Part shown: positions 34,708-42,595 of the stretch, in pieces
How positions within the stretch are numbered: position 1 is the stretch's first letter
Layout: each line of letters opens with the position of its first letter
Assembly: GCA_965222705.1 (NCBI GenBank)
Contig: CBDCUO010000008.1
Location: forward strand, 82,505 to 146,504
Direction of reading: 5' to 3'
Origin: JAFMDF01 sp965222705
Lineage (GTDB): Bacteria; Bacteroidota; Bacteroidia; Chitinophagales; Saprospiraceae
Length of the DNA stretch: 64,000 nucleotides
Made by a program: the position numbers and the translations under genes
Notes under the pieces: model-generated
What the model was told of the DNA's origin: nothing
Database searches by the model: none
Seen by the model: the letters and a program-made list of their open reading frames with translations, nothing else

Positions 34708-35547
34708 ATGTTGTATTGGATTATTTCATTTATTACAGGATTGGCAGTAGGTACTCATAATGCCACATGGGGCATGTACAAAGATGCTCCCCACGAAGGA
34801 TTTACCTGGTCCACCTATTTTAGGAGTGTGATTGCTGGTGCTATTTATGGCCCGCTTTTGTATTATATTTTTGACTTAGACCTGATGAAACCAGCAAATG
34901 TTTTTCTGCTGTTTGGTGCGACTTATACGCTGGAAAGAATCACTATGGAAGTATATAAGACTTTTATTAGAGTAGAGGATCAAAGTAAATATTTCATCCC
35001 CATGCAACTATCTGTCTTTGGAAAACCGATTGAAAATTATCCCCTACGATTATTCTTGGGTGTTTTATATGTTAGTGCCTTAGCGGGTATCTCTTATGGC
35101 ATCTATTTGTTGAATGAAAGTTATCACACGAATCAAATAAACTGGAATCCTTTTTTACTATTGCTGCCCTGTTCGGTATTCGGGTGGGTATCTGCTTTTG
35201 GCGGAGCCTGGAAAGATGCCCCTTTAGAAGGCTTTGAAACCTTTAAGTTTTTCAGATCTCCTGCGGTGGCTTATTTTTATGCTTTTGTAGCTAGCCTCTT
35301 TACTTCTAATTTATTGATTATTACTATGTGCAGTATTGGTTTTACTATCGCTAGCATTGAAACCTATAAGACCTTTTTCTTTCTGCATAAACCAAGGGGC
35401 AAGTTTCAGGGCAAGCCCATTCTTTTTCCGGAGATACTAGATTTCCGGCGCAAATTTGTTCCAGTTTATGTAGTCATCTGGCTGCTCGTGCTGATCTGTT
35501 TTCTATTTGGACTTTTTGAACGCCCAGATACTTTATTGCCTTTTTAG
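34708..35547 (+). CDS. Polytopic membrane protein with internal duplication, unknown function
   Basis: The 279-aa protein has about six to seven TM segments and an internal repeat. Copy 1 (about 14-105) has WGMYKDAPHEGF, YFRS, VYKTF and FGKPI. Copy 2 (about 165-255) has AWKDAPLEGF, FFRS, TYKTF and QGKPI. The repeated (W)KDAP.EGF motif at the membrane edge, with Lys, Asp and Glu, could be a polar or catalytic site. I do not recognise a named family. It follows the GMC and Gfo/Idh/MocA genes after about 100 bp, so it may be the membrane partner of that pathway. Confidence 0.7.
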   Translation: MLYWIISFITGLAVGTHNATWGMYKDAPHEGFTWSTYFRSVIAGAIYGPLLYYIFDLDLMKPANVFLLFGATYTLERITMEVYKTFIRVEDQSKYFIPMQLSVFGKPIENYPLRLFLGVLYVSALAGISYGIYLLNESYHTNQINWNPFLLLLPCSVFGWVSAFGGAWKDAPLEGFETFKFFRSPAVAYFYAFVASLFTSNLLIITMCSIGFTIASIETYKTFFFLHKPRGKFQGKPILFPEILDFRRKFVPVYVVIWLLVLICFLFGLFERPDTLLPF

Positions 35548-35615
35548 AAATGAATCGGAGTATCAAAAAGTAACTGTGTTTAAAAATTTAATATCCCCTT
35601 TGGTGATTAAAAAAA

Positions 35616-37556
35616 TTATCTAGCAATTCTTTCCCAGTCAATAAGAAAAAACTTTCCCTTCTGGCTATCAAATGAATCTGCAAAAAAACAGTAGCCTTGC
35701 GAAATTGAAATACGATTTTTAAAATCTCTCTCGTCTTTTACCCAAATACCTGCCCACTTTTTTTCACGGTTAACAACATATGATTCAACATCAATTAGAC
35801 TGTAGCCTTTGTTTTTTCTACTATGAAAGAGTCGCATAAAATCTTTGGTGTTATAGTTCCTATTTAACAAACGGCCTTTACCTTTTACCCATGTTGCTGA
35901 CCAAATTAATTTTCCGTTATAGCCGTGTAATTCAATGTCTTCTACACAGTACCCTTGTTCATTTAATTCCGTCCTTTTAGCTGCAAATTTTTCCGTAGTT
36001 AAACCGGCAGTAAAGAGCATATCCCTTTTTGCTTCCCTAAAAACCCCTGCCCATTTTAGTTTCCCATTTTCTCTATATACTTCAAAATCCGTTAAAGCGA
36101 ATCCTCTATTCTTTTCTTCATCAACCTTTGCCTTAAACTGCCGTCCGGTAAAACCTCTCCACATTTTATGTTTAGAAGATGATTTCCTAAATAAACCATC
36201 CCACAATAATTTGCCTTTATCTATGTATGGCTCCAAGTCAAAACAGTGATAGCCAATTTTTTTAAGCAAATTTCTTTCATGATTAAATGCTTTGAAGGAA
36301 TAGCCTGTACGTACAACCGTCTTTCTACCAGAACTTCTGAATATATTTGCATAAACCCCAACGCCCTCTTCCATGTCCTCATTACATCCTATCACAGGAT
36401 AGGGAAAATGTTTTCTTGATGTTTCATTAAAATACTTTCTAAAGATATTGCTTGCGATGCGGGAACAATTGGCATAATCGGCATAAACCATTATGACTAC
36501 TCCATTTTTACTCTCCGGATAAAACTGCATGAGTGTTCTCAAATTACTGTGTGCGCCTCCATGTTCAACATAAATTTTACCCCCCGAACTTCTTTTTATA
36601 ATTCCATAACCATAATTATTTCCAACTTGGTTCGCTTCACAATTATTTGAACTAAAATCATTAGTATCTTCCCACAATCTATTAGTGTTTCGCACAAATC
36701 TATCATTCATTAAACCTATGGTAAACTTCGCTAAATCCTGAATATTAGACTCCCAACCTCCGCCTGGCAATTTCCAAGCAACCTTCCCTACTTTTTTTGA
36801 TTTTAAATGTCCGTCTTTTTTTCTTTGATAGCCTAAAGAACTTCCATCTCCCTGTTTCAAACTAGACATATTCATTTTATCCTTTATATTTTTATTTACC
36901 CACTTCACATACCCTTCAGGAGCTACTTTATTGATGACCGCGCCAAGTACGTTGTATCCGAAGGAACTATATAGATAGCCCGTTCCCGGGGCAAAATCTA
37001 AATTGTTATTACTGAAAGCTGTTACAGCGTTTTTTGCATCATACACCTTGATATTCTCATTAGCACTATATGTATAAGTTTCGTCCGCTTCCCCATCCCC
37101 ATCGCAGTCTCTTCCTGATTCGTAGTGTTGTATCCCCGAAGTATGCTGCAAAAGATGTTTGACCGTTACTTTATTTTTGTTATCAAAGAGGTTTTGATTA
37201 CTGCCCCAATAATCCAAATGTTTTTTTACCGGATCATTAAAAGAAAAATTTGCCCGAGTATCTCCAAGCTGTAAAGCGGCTATAGCAGTTACAGTCTTCG
37301 AAATTGAAGCCCATCGAAATATCGTAGAAGTAGTTACTTTTTCTCCCGTTTCAATATTGGTATATCCATATCCATTGAGGTGGATAACTCGACCATTCCT
37401 AATAACGCCTACTGCAAGTCCGGGAAGGTTTTGATTCGCCAATTCTTCCATCACGATATCGTCAATAGTTTTTACACGAGGATTCACCCCTTGCGCGTGT
37501 AAGGAGGAAATAAAAGAAGAGAGGGTAAGTACTAAAATTAGAATGATAGTATTCAT
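35616..37556 (-). CDS. Secreted serine hydrolase (class C beta-lactamase fold) with C-terminal tandem repeats
   Basis: The protein has a signal peptide (MNTIILILVLTLSSFISSLHAQ) and a beta-lactamase/DD-peptidase-fold domain (about 25-385) with the SxxK motif SISK (Ser 84, Lys 87), YSS at 196-198 and HGG near 330. The C-terminal part (about 400-640) has about five to six repeats of 45-50 residues with motifs GYSF.AF, WAGVF and GY...D.E.Y, resembling bacterial tandem repeat domain 1 (BTRD1) found in polyglycine-hydrolase-like proteins. The substrate could be a peptide, ester or peptidoglycan stem. It is an odd insertion, on the opposite strand, within the otherwise plus-strand island. Confidence 0.85.
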   Translation of the reverse strand: MNTIILILVLTLSSFISSLHAQGVNPRVKTIDDIVMEELANQNLPGLAVGVIRNGRVIHLNGYGYTNIETGEKVTTSTIFRWASISKTVTAIAALQLGDTRANFSFNDPVKKHLDYWGSNQNLFDNKNKVTVKHLLQHTSGIQHYESGRDCDGDGEADETYTYSANENIKVYDAKNAVTAFSNNNLDFAPGTGYLYSSFGYNVLGAVINKVAPEGYVKWVNKNIKDKMNMSSLKQGDGSSLGYQRKKDGHLKSKKVGKVAWKLPGGGWESNIQDLAKFTIGLMNDRFVRNTNRLWEDTNDFSSNNCEANQVGNNYGYGIIKRSSGGKIYVEHGGAHSNLRTLMQFYPESKNGVVIMVYADYANCSRIASNIFRKYFNETSRKHFPYPVIGCNEDMEEGVGVYANIFRSSGRKTVVRTGYSFKAFNHERNLLKKIGYHCFDLEPYIDKGKLLWDGLFRKSSSKHKMWRGFTGRQFKAKVDEEKNRGFALTDFEVYRENGKLKWAGVFREAKRDMLFTAGLTTEKFAAKRTELNEQGYCVEDIELHGYNGKLIWSATWVKGKGRLLNRNYNTKDFMRLFHSRKNKGYSLIDVESYVVNREKKWAGIWVKDERDFKNRISISQGYCFFADSFDSQKGKFFLIDWERIAR

Positions 37557-37592
37557 AGCAATACTCTATAAAGATTTGAAGTTTGGAAATAT

Positions 37593-37820
37593 TCAAAGAA
37601 TCACATCAAATGGATAAGTTATTCTTTGAACGTTCCTTAAAATAGCAAAAATCGACCTGATTTTCAAATATATGGTCAAATATTCCGTTTTTTGCATCTC
37701 TAAATCTCCGAAAGCTCCTTGATCTAGTACTTCTATTTTAAATCTTGAAAATAAAGATTCTAATAGGAGCATGATCATAATGATCACTCTTTCGAGCTTT
37801 GCTTTGCTTAAACTGCTCAT
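37593..37820 (-). CDS. Possible small protein of unknown function
   Basis: The frame from ATG 37820 gives 75 residues starting MSSLSKAKLERVIIMIMLLL, with a hydrophobic stretch near the N-terminus and a basic C-terminal half. No family is recognised and no promoter box is visible. It lies in a 475-bp gap between the serine hydrolase and the first flippase-like gene. The longer frame to 37898 adds an unlikely N-terminus. Confidence 0.3.
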   Translation of the reverse strand: MSSLSKAKLERVIIMIMLLLESLFSRFKIEVLDQGAFGDLEMQKTEYLTIYLKIRSIFAILRNVQRITYPFDVIL

Positions 37821-38031
37821 TATTAAATTTTTATATTTAAATTTGATTCGAAATCCCAAGTATAAGAAAAGAAAGTACTTAATTGGTCTAAAATTCATCA
37901 GGGATAGCCAGAGGATTTGGAGACCGTTTCACTCGATATATAAATGAAGTTACTATTGTTAATTAAATGTCTGACACACTTTTCTAAATACTCTCGCCAC
38001 AAATCTGTCCTGCGATATTAAAATAACGTTA

Positions 38032-39126
38032 ATGGATTTTATGGGTCCAGCTCCTAATAAAGAAAAAGAGATTCGCACCACTTCGGATAATCTATCTGTA
38101 AAAAAGGTTTTCCGAAAATCCATCATCAAAAAAGGGATTTTATATTTTGTACTTCTTTCTCTTTCTTCTTTTACACTACTATTCATTTACACCAATACGG
38201 GCAAGACTTTAGAGGTTATAACCAATCTTCATATAGAATTTATTTTATTGGCTATTGGAATGTCTATTTTGGATATGTGGTTAGGGGGCTGGCGCAATCA
38301 CATCTTTGCCCGCGTTTTAAAACCAGGCATTAAACAGGAAGTATGTCAAAGGGCCAATGTGGCTAATGTTTTTATGGGCGCCGTTACGCCTTCACAAAGT
38401 GGAGGGGGTGCGGCACAATTATATATACTGTATCGTTCAGGAATTAACTTAACCCAAGGGCTTACGATTAGCTTGATTAATTGGTTTTCAACCCTATTAT
38501 TTTTTCCACTATCTGCTGGAATAGCCCTGTATTTTATTAAAGATCAGTTTTCTTCCAATACTATCTACTATTTACTTCAATCGGGTTTTTCTTTATTTGG
38601 AACCCTATTTTTTATAATTGTTATTGCTTTTTGGAAACCCCTTTGGGTAGGGAAGCTGGTTCTTTTTTTGTCGGAGAAAATGGGAATCATTCACAAAAAG
38701 TGGCAAAAAAAATGGCACAATTGGGGGAAGGCCGCTTATCAGGCAATACAAGTTTATCAGCAAAACTGCGAAGTTTTATTGCAAGAGAATCCCTGGTTAC
38801 TACCGTATAGTTTTTTGATAACGCTTCTTTTGTATTTCAATAAATTTTGCCTAGCTTATGTACTCGTATTGGGTTTAGGGGTTGCCGCACCTTTTTGGAT
38901 TGTCATTGCCATTCAGGTTATTATTATGTTTATTCTATACTTTGCGCCTAGCCCGGGCGCAAGCGGCATTGCAGAGATTAGCATAGCCGCTTTGATGAGT
39001 CATATTTTAGCGGAACATTTACTTCCCTTTTTCACCGTATTACACCGGCTGTTTTTATTATTCATTCCTGCCATAATTGGCGCATTCGTGGTATTGAATG
39101 AATTGCGAGTACATGCAAAAGAATGA
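38032..39126 (+). CDS. Flippase-like (LPG synthase TM / UPF0104) membrane protein, first copy
   Basis: The 364-aa protein has about eight TM helices and the family motifs: an N-terminal basic segment, FMGAVTPSQSGGGAAQLYILYRSG (about 115-138) and FAPSPGASGIAEISIAALM (about 304-322). This is the superfamily of MprF N-terminal flippase and AglD/HpnL-type proteins, thought to move lipids or lipid-linked sugars across the membrane. A second member lies on the other side of the fused nucleotidyltransferase gene, which ties the unit to lipid-linked headgroup handling. Confidence 0.87.
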   Translation: MDFMGPAPNKEKEIRTTSDNLSVKKVFRKSIIKKGILYFVLLSLSSFTLLFIYTNTGKTLEVITNLHIEFILLAIGMSILDMWLGGWRNHIFARVLKPGIKQEVCQRANVANVFMGAVTPSQSGGGAAQLYILYRSGINLTQGLTISLINWFSTLLFFPLSAGIALYFIKDQFSSNTIYYLLQSGFSLFGTLFFIIVIAFWKPLWVGKLVLFLSEKMGIIHKKWQKKWHNWGKAAYQAIQVYQQNCEVLLQENPWLLPYSFLITLLLYFNKFCLAYVLVLGLGVAAPFWIVIAIQVIIMFILYFAPSPGASGIAEISIAALMSHILAEHLLPFFTVLHRLFLLFIPAIIGAFVVLNELRVHAKE

Positions 39127-39149
39127 GAAAAATAATTCCGATTATTCCG

Positions 39150-39413
39150 TTCTTTGATAAAACCCAATAAAGAATAAAAATTTTATTATTAAAAACTTTG
39201 AAATTGACTCCTTCTCTAAAAGGAAAAATTAACGATAGAAAAATTTTAGTTTAGATATGTTTGCCATTTTTTAAAATTACTTTTACAAAAAATTTACCTT
39301 CTTGGATTCCGTCAAAAACAGAATGGTCGAATGGAAATGAAAAAACTTTAATGGGAAAGAAAAAGCTATTTTTGTTCCCGTTCGACTTAAAATACAGAAT
39401 CTGTCAAAGAATC
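39150..39413. repeat. TTCTTTGA motif pair (copies f and g)
   Basis: TTCTTTGATAA at 39150-39160 on the plus strand and TTCTTTGACAG on the minus strand (39402-39413) flank the gap between the first flippase-like gene and the fused nucleotidyltransferase gene. Confidence 0.4.
39367..39374 (+). promoter_or_regulatory. -7 promoter box TATTTTTG for the fused transferase gene
   Basis: The box is an exact TAnnTTTG match, 54 nt upstream of the ATG at 39429. A second box lies at 39257-39264. Confidence 0.45.
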
Positions 39414-39428
39414 AAAATTTAAAGAAAA

Positions 39429-40913
39429 ATGCAGAATCTATTCAATTCAATTGAAACAGAGACTATTAATACAAAATATCCTAAAACAAACAGAGCTATC
39501 ATCAATCAGCAAGTGATCGAGCATGCTATTATTTTGGCAGCTGGAAATGGAGAAAGGTTCAGAGAACGAGGAGTTCAATTGCCGAAAGTATTATTAAAAG
39601 TCGGTGGTTTGAGGCTATTGGAGCGATCTATTTTAGCCCTTAGCCAAATAGGAGTCAAGCATTTTTACGTGGTTGTAGGTGCTTACAAAGAACAAATAAT
39701 TGGCATGATGAATAAGATTAAAAGATTGAGAGAATATGATATTCATTACATAGTCTGCGAAAATTATGTATTGGGCAACGGGGTGTCCTTTGGGAAGGGT
39801 GCGGAAAAAATTACTGCTCCTTTTTTGTTATCTATGTCAGACCATATTTTTTCTATTGATACGCTGAGAGCCTTTATCAGGCAGGTAAAAAGACAACCCG
39901 ACTTGCCCGCACTTGCCTGCGATTCCAACCTAGAAGGTGTTTTTGACATGGGGGATGCGACAAAAGTCGCATCCAAGAGCGGTAAAATTTATAAAATAGG
40001 AAAGGGCTTATCTTCCTTTGACTTGGTAGATATGGGTCTATTCTATTTCCCAAAAAACTATGGGCAAATGGTGGCAAAAAAAGTGACTAAAGGGGCAAAA
40101 TCTGTAAGTGATATTATCCATCAATTTATTCAAGAAGGCGGAGTTAGAACCATTGTCCTGGAAAAAGCCCTTTGGCAAGATGTTGATAATCCCAATATGA
40201 GAAAAGAAGCCGAAAAAAGATTGTTGCAAACCCTTGTTAAAGAAACGGACGGCTGGGTTAGTAGAAATATCAATCGCTTTTTTTCTACCCGAATCAGCCT
40301 TTTTCTCTCCAAAATCAATACTTCTCCAAATGCCGTTACTACGTTTGTCTTCTTTTTTACTTTATTAGGTGCTTGGTTCGTCACTTCCGGTGCGTATGGA
40401 TGGATCGCTTTAGGCGGAATCATTTTTCAAATTGCCTCCATATTGGATGGCTGCGATGGAGAGTTAGCTCGATTGACCTATAAAGGAAGTAGGTTTGGTG
40501 CCTGGTATGACACTATTACAGATAATATCCGATACATTGTTTTTTTCGCAGCATTGGGAACAGGCGCATTCGTCAGTACAGGGGCAATGATATATTTTTA
40601 TGCGACCATCTTATTAACAATCTTGGGCGTTTATACTTCAGCCCTTATGGCTAGATATGTATGGAAAAAAGGAGGCCCACTAACTAACTTGGAGGTAACC
40701 AAAAAAGTAGATGAAACAACGAAGGAGAACAATAGCCTTTTTAGCGCATTTATTAAAAAATTTAGGGGAATAGAAAAACAGGACGTATCTGCTTTCATGG
40801 TCTTTATTTTATGCCTTATCGGTCTATATAAAATCATGTTTTGGATTGCTTTTCTTGGCTTTGGTGTAGCTGCGATTACCGTTACTAAATCACTTAATAA
40901 TGCAAAGGGGTGA
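39429..40913 (+). CDS. Fused nucleotidyltransferase / CDP-alcohol phosphotransferase
   Basis: The 494-aa two-domain protein has an N-terminal sugar-phosphate nucleotidyltransferase domain (about 30-265): IILAAGNGERFRERG with the nucleotide-binding loop, PKVLLKVGG, and SDHIF with the metal Asp. The C-terminal membrane CDP-alcohol phosphatidyltransferase domain (about 275-490) has the motif DG..DGELAR, then G..YD...D, at about 339-362. This is the layout of the bifunctional inositol-1-phosphate cytidylyltransferase / di-myo-inositol-phosphate synthase. In a mesophile, the product might instead be a CDP-activated polyol used to make a lipid or phosphodiester. The activity is inferred. It overlaps the next gene by 4 nt. 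Confidence 0.85.
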   Translation: MQNLFNSIETETINTKYPKTNRAIINQQVIEHAIILAAGNGERFRERGVQLPKVLLKVGGLRLLERSILALSQIGVKHFYVVVGAYKEQIIGMMNKIKRLREYDIHYIVCENYVLGNGVSFGKGAEKITAPFLLSMSDHIFSIDTLRAFIRQVKRQPDLPALACDSNLEGVFDMGDATKVASKSGKIYKIGKGLSSFDLVDMGLFYFPKNYGQMVAKKVTKGAKSVSDIIHQFIQEGGVRTIVLEKALWQDVDNPNMRKEAEKRLLQTLVKETDGWVSRNINRFFSTRISLFLSKINTSPNAVTTFVFFFTLLGAWFVTSGAYGWIALGGIIFQIASILDGCDGELARLTYKGSRFGAWYDTITDNIRYIVFFAALGTGAFVSTGAMIYFYATILLTILGVYTSALMARYVWKKGGPLTNLEVTKKVDETTKENNSLFSAFIKKFRGIEKQDVSAFMVFILCLIGLYKIMFWIAFLGFGVAAITVTKSLNNAKG

Positions 40914-41896
40914 AAGAACAAGCATCTGTATTAAAAAGAAGAAGTGGCCTGTTTTTTTTGCTTTTCGGCTTATTGATTTTAGCTTCTCTATTGTATTATG
41001 TAGATCTAAACCTAATTATTCAATCTTTCCATTTATTGGGCAGTAAAATCTTACTCGTTTTTTTTGTCGCCATACTTTGGATTGCCAATAATACCTTATG
41101 TCTAGCTACCTTACTAAAATTTCGTGTTCCTTTTCATCATCTTTTGTATAATCAAATAACGGGAGATGCCTATAATGTGATTACGCCCCTTGCTGGGCTT
41201 GGGGGAGAACCCTACAAAGTGAAACATTTAACAAACTGGATACCCTTAAGTGAAGCCAGCGAAGCGGTGTTGCGAGATCGACTGATCCATTCTTTGTCGG
41301 GTATGATATTTACGAGTTTAACAGTACTGATTGTTGCTGTTTTCATGCCTTTAGGGCGATCTCTACTTATTACTTTTGCCATGCTAGGTGTCCTTTTTAC
41401 GATCTTATCTGCAATTTTGACTTTTCTAATCTTCTCCAATGTTCCCAATAAATTTTTGGGAAAAGTCCTGAAAAAACTGAAATTATTAGAAGAGTATCGC
41501 AGCAATCCGTTAGATCAGCCTACCTTTTTAAAAGCCTTGTTTTTTAAGGTTTTAGCTAGAATATTAAATATGGTAGAATTATTACTCATTTTTTTATTAT
41601 TGGGAATAAGTCCTGGTTTCTTTGAAATTGTGACGATCTCTGCCTTGATTGCGCTAAGTGGCACGCTCTTATTTGTAGTACCCCAGGGAATAGGCGTAAA
41701 TGAAGCGGGAATAAGTGGTGCTTTTAAATTAATCGGGCATCCATTAGAGCTAGGTCTAAGTTTTGGTTTGATTCGCAGGGCGCGGATTCTTTTTTGGGCC
41801 CTTTTGGGAGTCAGCTTGCATTTTTTTGTCCTTTTGTTAAAGAAGAAAAACCCTTTCTTTTTCCTCTATTCTGATAAACAATCCTTATCTGATTAG
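40910..41896 (+). CDS. Flippase-like (UPF0104/HpnL-type) membrane protein, second copy
   Basis: The 328-aa protein has about eight TM helices and the motifs DAYNVITPLAGLGGEPYKV (about 85-103) and VVPQGIGVNEAGISGAF (about 260-276), typical of the LPG synthase TM/HpnL-like superfamily. It overlaps the fused transferase by 4 nt, so they are translated together. It converges with pth and overlaps its end by 4 nt. It probably exports or relocates the lipid product of the upstream enzyme. The two flippase-like genes differ clearly in sequence and are not recent duplicates. Confidence 0.87.
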   Translation: MKEQASVLKRRSGLFFLLFGLLILASLLYYVDLNLIIQSFHLLGSKILLVFFVAILWIANNTLCLATLLKFRVPFHHLLYNQITGDAYNVITPLAGLGGEPYKVKHLTNWIPLSEASEAVLRDRLIHSLSGMIFTSLTVLIVAVFMPLGRSLLITFAMLGVLFTILSAILTFLIFSNVPNKFLGKVLKKLKLLEEYRSNPLDQPTFLKALFFKVLARILNMVELLLIFLLLGISPGFFEIVTISALIALSGTLLFVVPQGIGVNEAGISGAFKLIGHPLELGLSFGLIRRARILFWALLGVSLHFFVLLLKKKNPFFFLYSDKQSLSD

Positions 41897-42546
41897 GGTG
41901 ATTTTTTTTCCTCTTTACCGGAGTGTTTTTTATTAAACTGGTCCATTGTAAATCTTAACCCTATCGTTCCATAAGCCTTTACTGTTTCTGCTGCTGTTTT
42001 CAGTATTTTTGGCAGTTCGGATTTTTCTTCTGGCGTCCATTTTCCCAAAACGAAATTGGACTGTTGTCCCTTGTGAAAATCATTGCCTATACCGAGTCGA
42101 AGTCGGGCATAATGAGTGCTTGCCAATATTCTATTGATGTCCTTTAGTCCATTATGTCCACCATCGCTACCTTTTCCCCTCAGCCGTTGTTCTCCAAAAG
42201 ACAAATTTAAGTCATCCAATACGACTAGTAAATTTTTAGGATGAATTTTCTTTTTTTGCAACCAATAGCGAACGGCTTTTCCGCTTAAATTCACATAAGT
42301 CGAAGGCTTTAATAATACAAAGGTTCTTCCTTTGAATTTAAACATTGCCAAATCGCCCAGATAATCATCTTTGAAAGCAATGTCAAATTCCTTCGCCAAA
42401 AAATCAAGCACCTCAAAGCCAATATTATGGCGCGTATGGTCATATTCTGCACCCATATTTCCCAGCCCAGCAATCAAATATTTCATTGGATCGGGTTCTT
42501 CTTCTTTAAAAAAATTAACAACTATATTTTTAAGCCAGTTTAGCAA
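41893..42546 (-). CDS. pth: Peptidyl-tRNA hydrolase
   Basis: Pth releases peptidyl groups from stalled tRNAs. The family core begins at MKYLIAGLGNMGAEYDHTRHNIGFEVL with the conserved Asn and catalytic His (HNIGF). KPSTYVNLSG, DDLNLSFG and GSDGGHNGLKDI follow. The first 20 residues (MLNWLKNIVVNFFKEEEPDP) are extra, so the true start may be the ATG at 42486 (MKYLIAGL). A TATTTTTG promoter box lies 41 nt upstream of 42546. Confidence 0.95.
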   Translation of the reverse strand: MLNWLKNIVVNFFKEEEPDPMKYLIAGLGNMGAEYDHTRHNIGFEVLDFLAKEFDIAFKDDYLGDLAMFKFKGRTFVLLKPSTYVNLSGKAVRYWLQKKKIHPKNLLVVLDDLNLSFGEQRLRGKGSDGGHNGLKDINRILASTHYARLRLGIGNDFHKGQQSNFVLGKWTPEEKSELPKILKTAAETVKAYGTIGLRFTMDQFNKKHSGKEEKKSP

Positions 42547-42579
42547 ACAAGTTCATTTAAAATTCATTAAAAATAGTCC

Positions 42580-42595
42580 TTCTTTGACAAAAATA
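42580..42595 (-). promoter_or_regulatory. -7 promoter box for pth overlapping a TTCTTTGACAAA motif (copy d)
   Basis: On the minus strand, TATTTTTG (42588-42595) is followed directly by TCAAAGAA, so the repeat motif and the promoter box share bases here. It lies 41 nt before the pth frame. Confidence 0.5.

Larger units (their letters stand above)
39127..39428. other. 302-bp AT-rich gap with promoter and repeat motifs
   Basis: No ORF is credible. It contains two TAnnTTTG boxes (TATGTTTG at 39257-39264 and TATTTTTG at 39367-39374) and TTCTTTGA motifs facing each other at 39150-39160 and 39402-39413. Confidence 0.5.
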
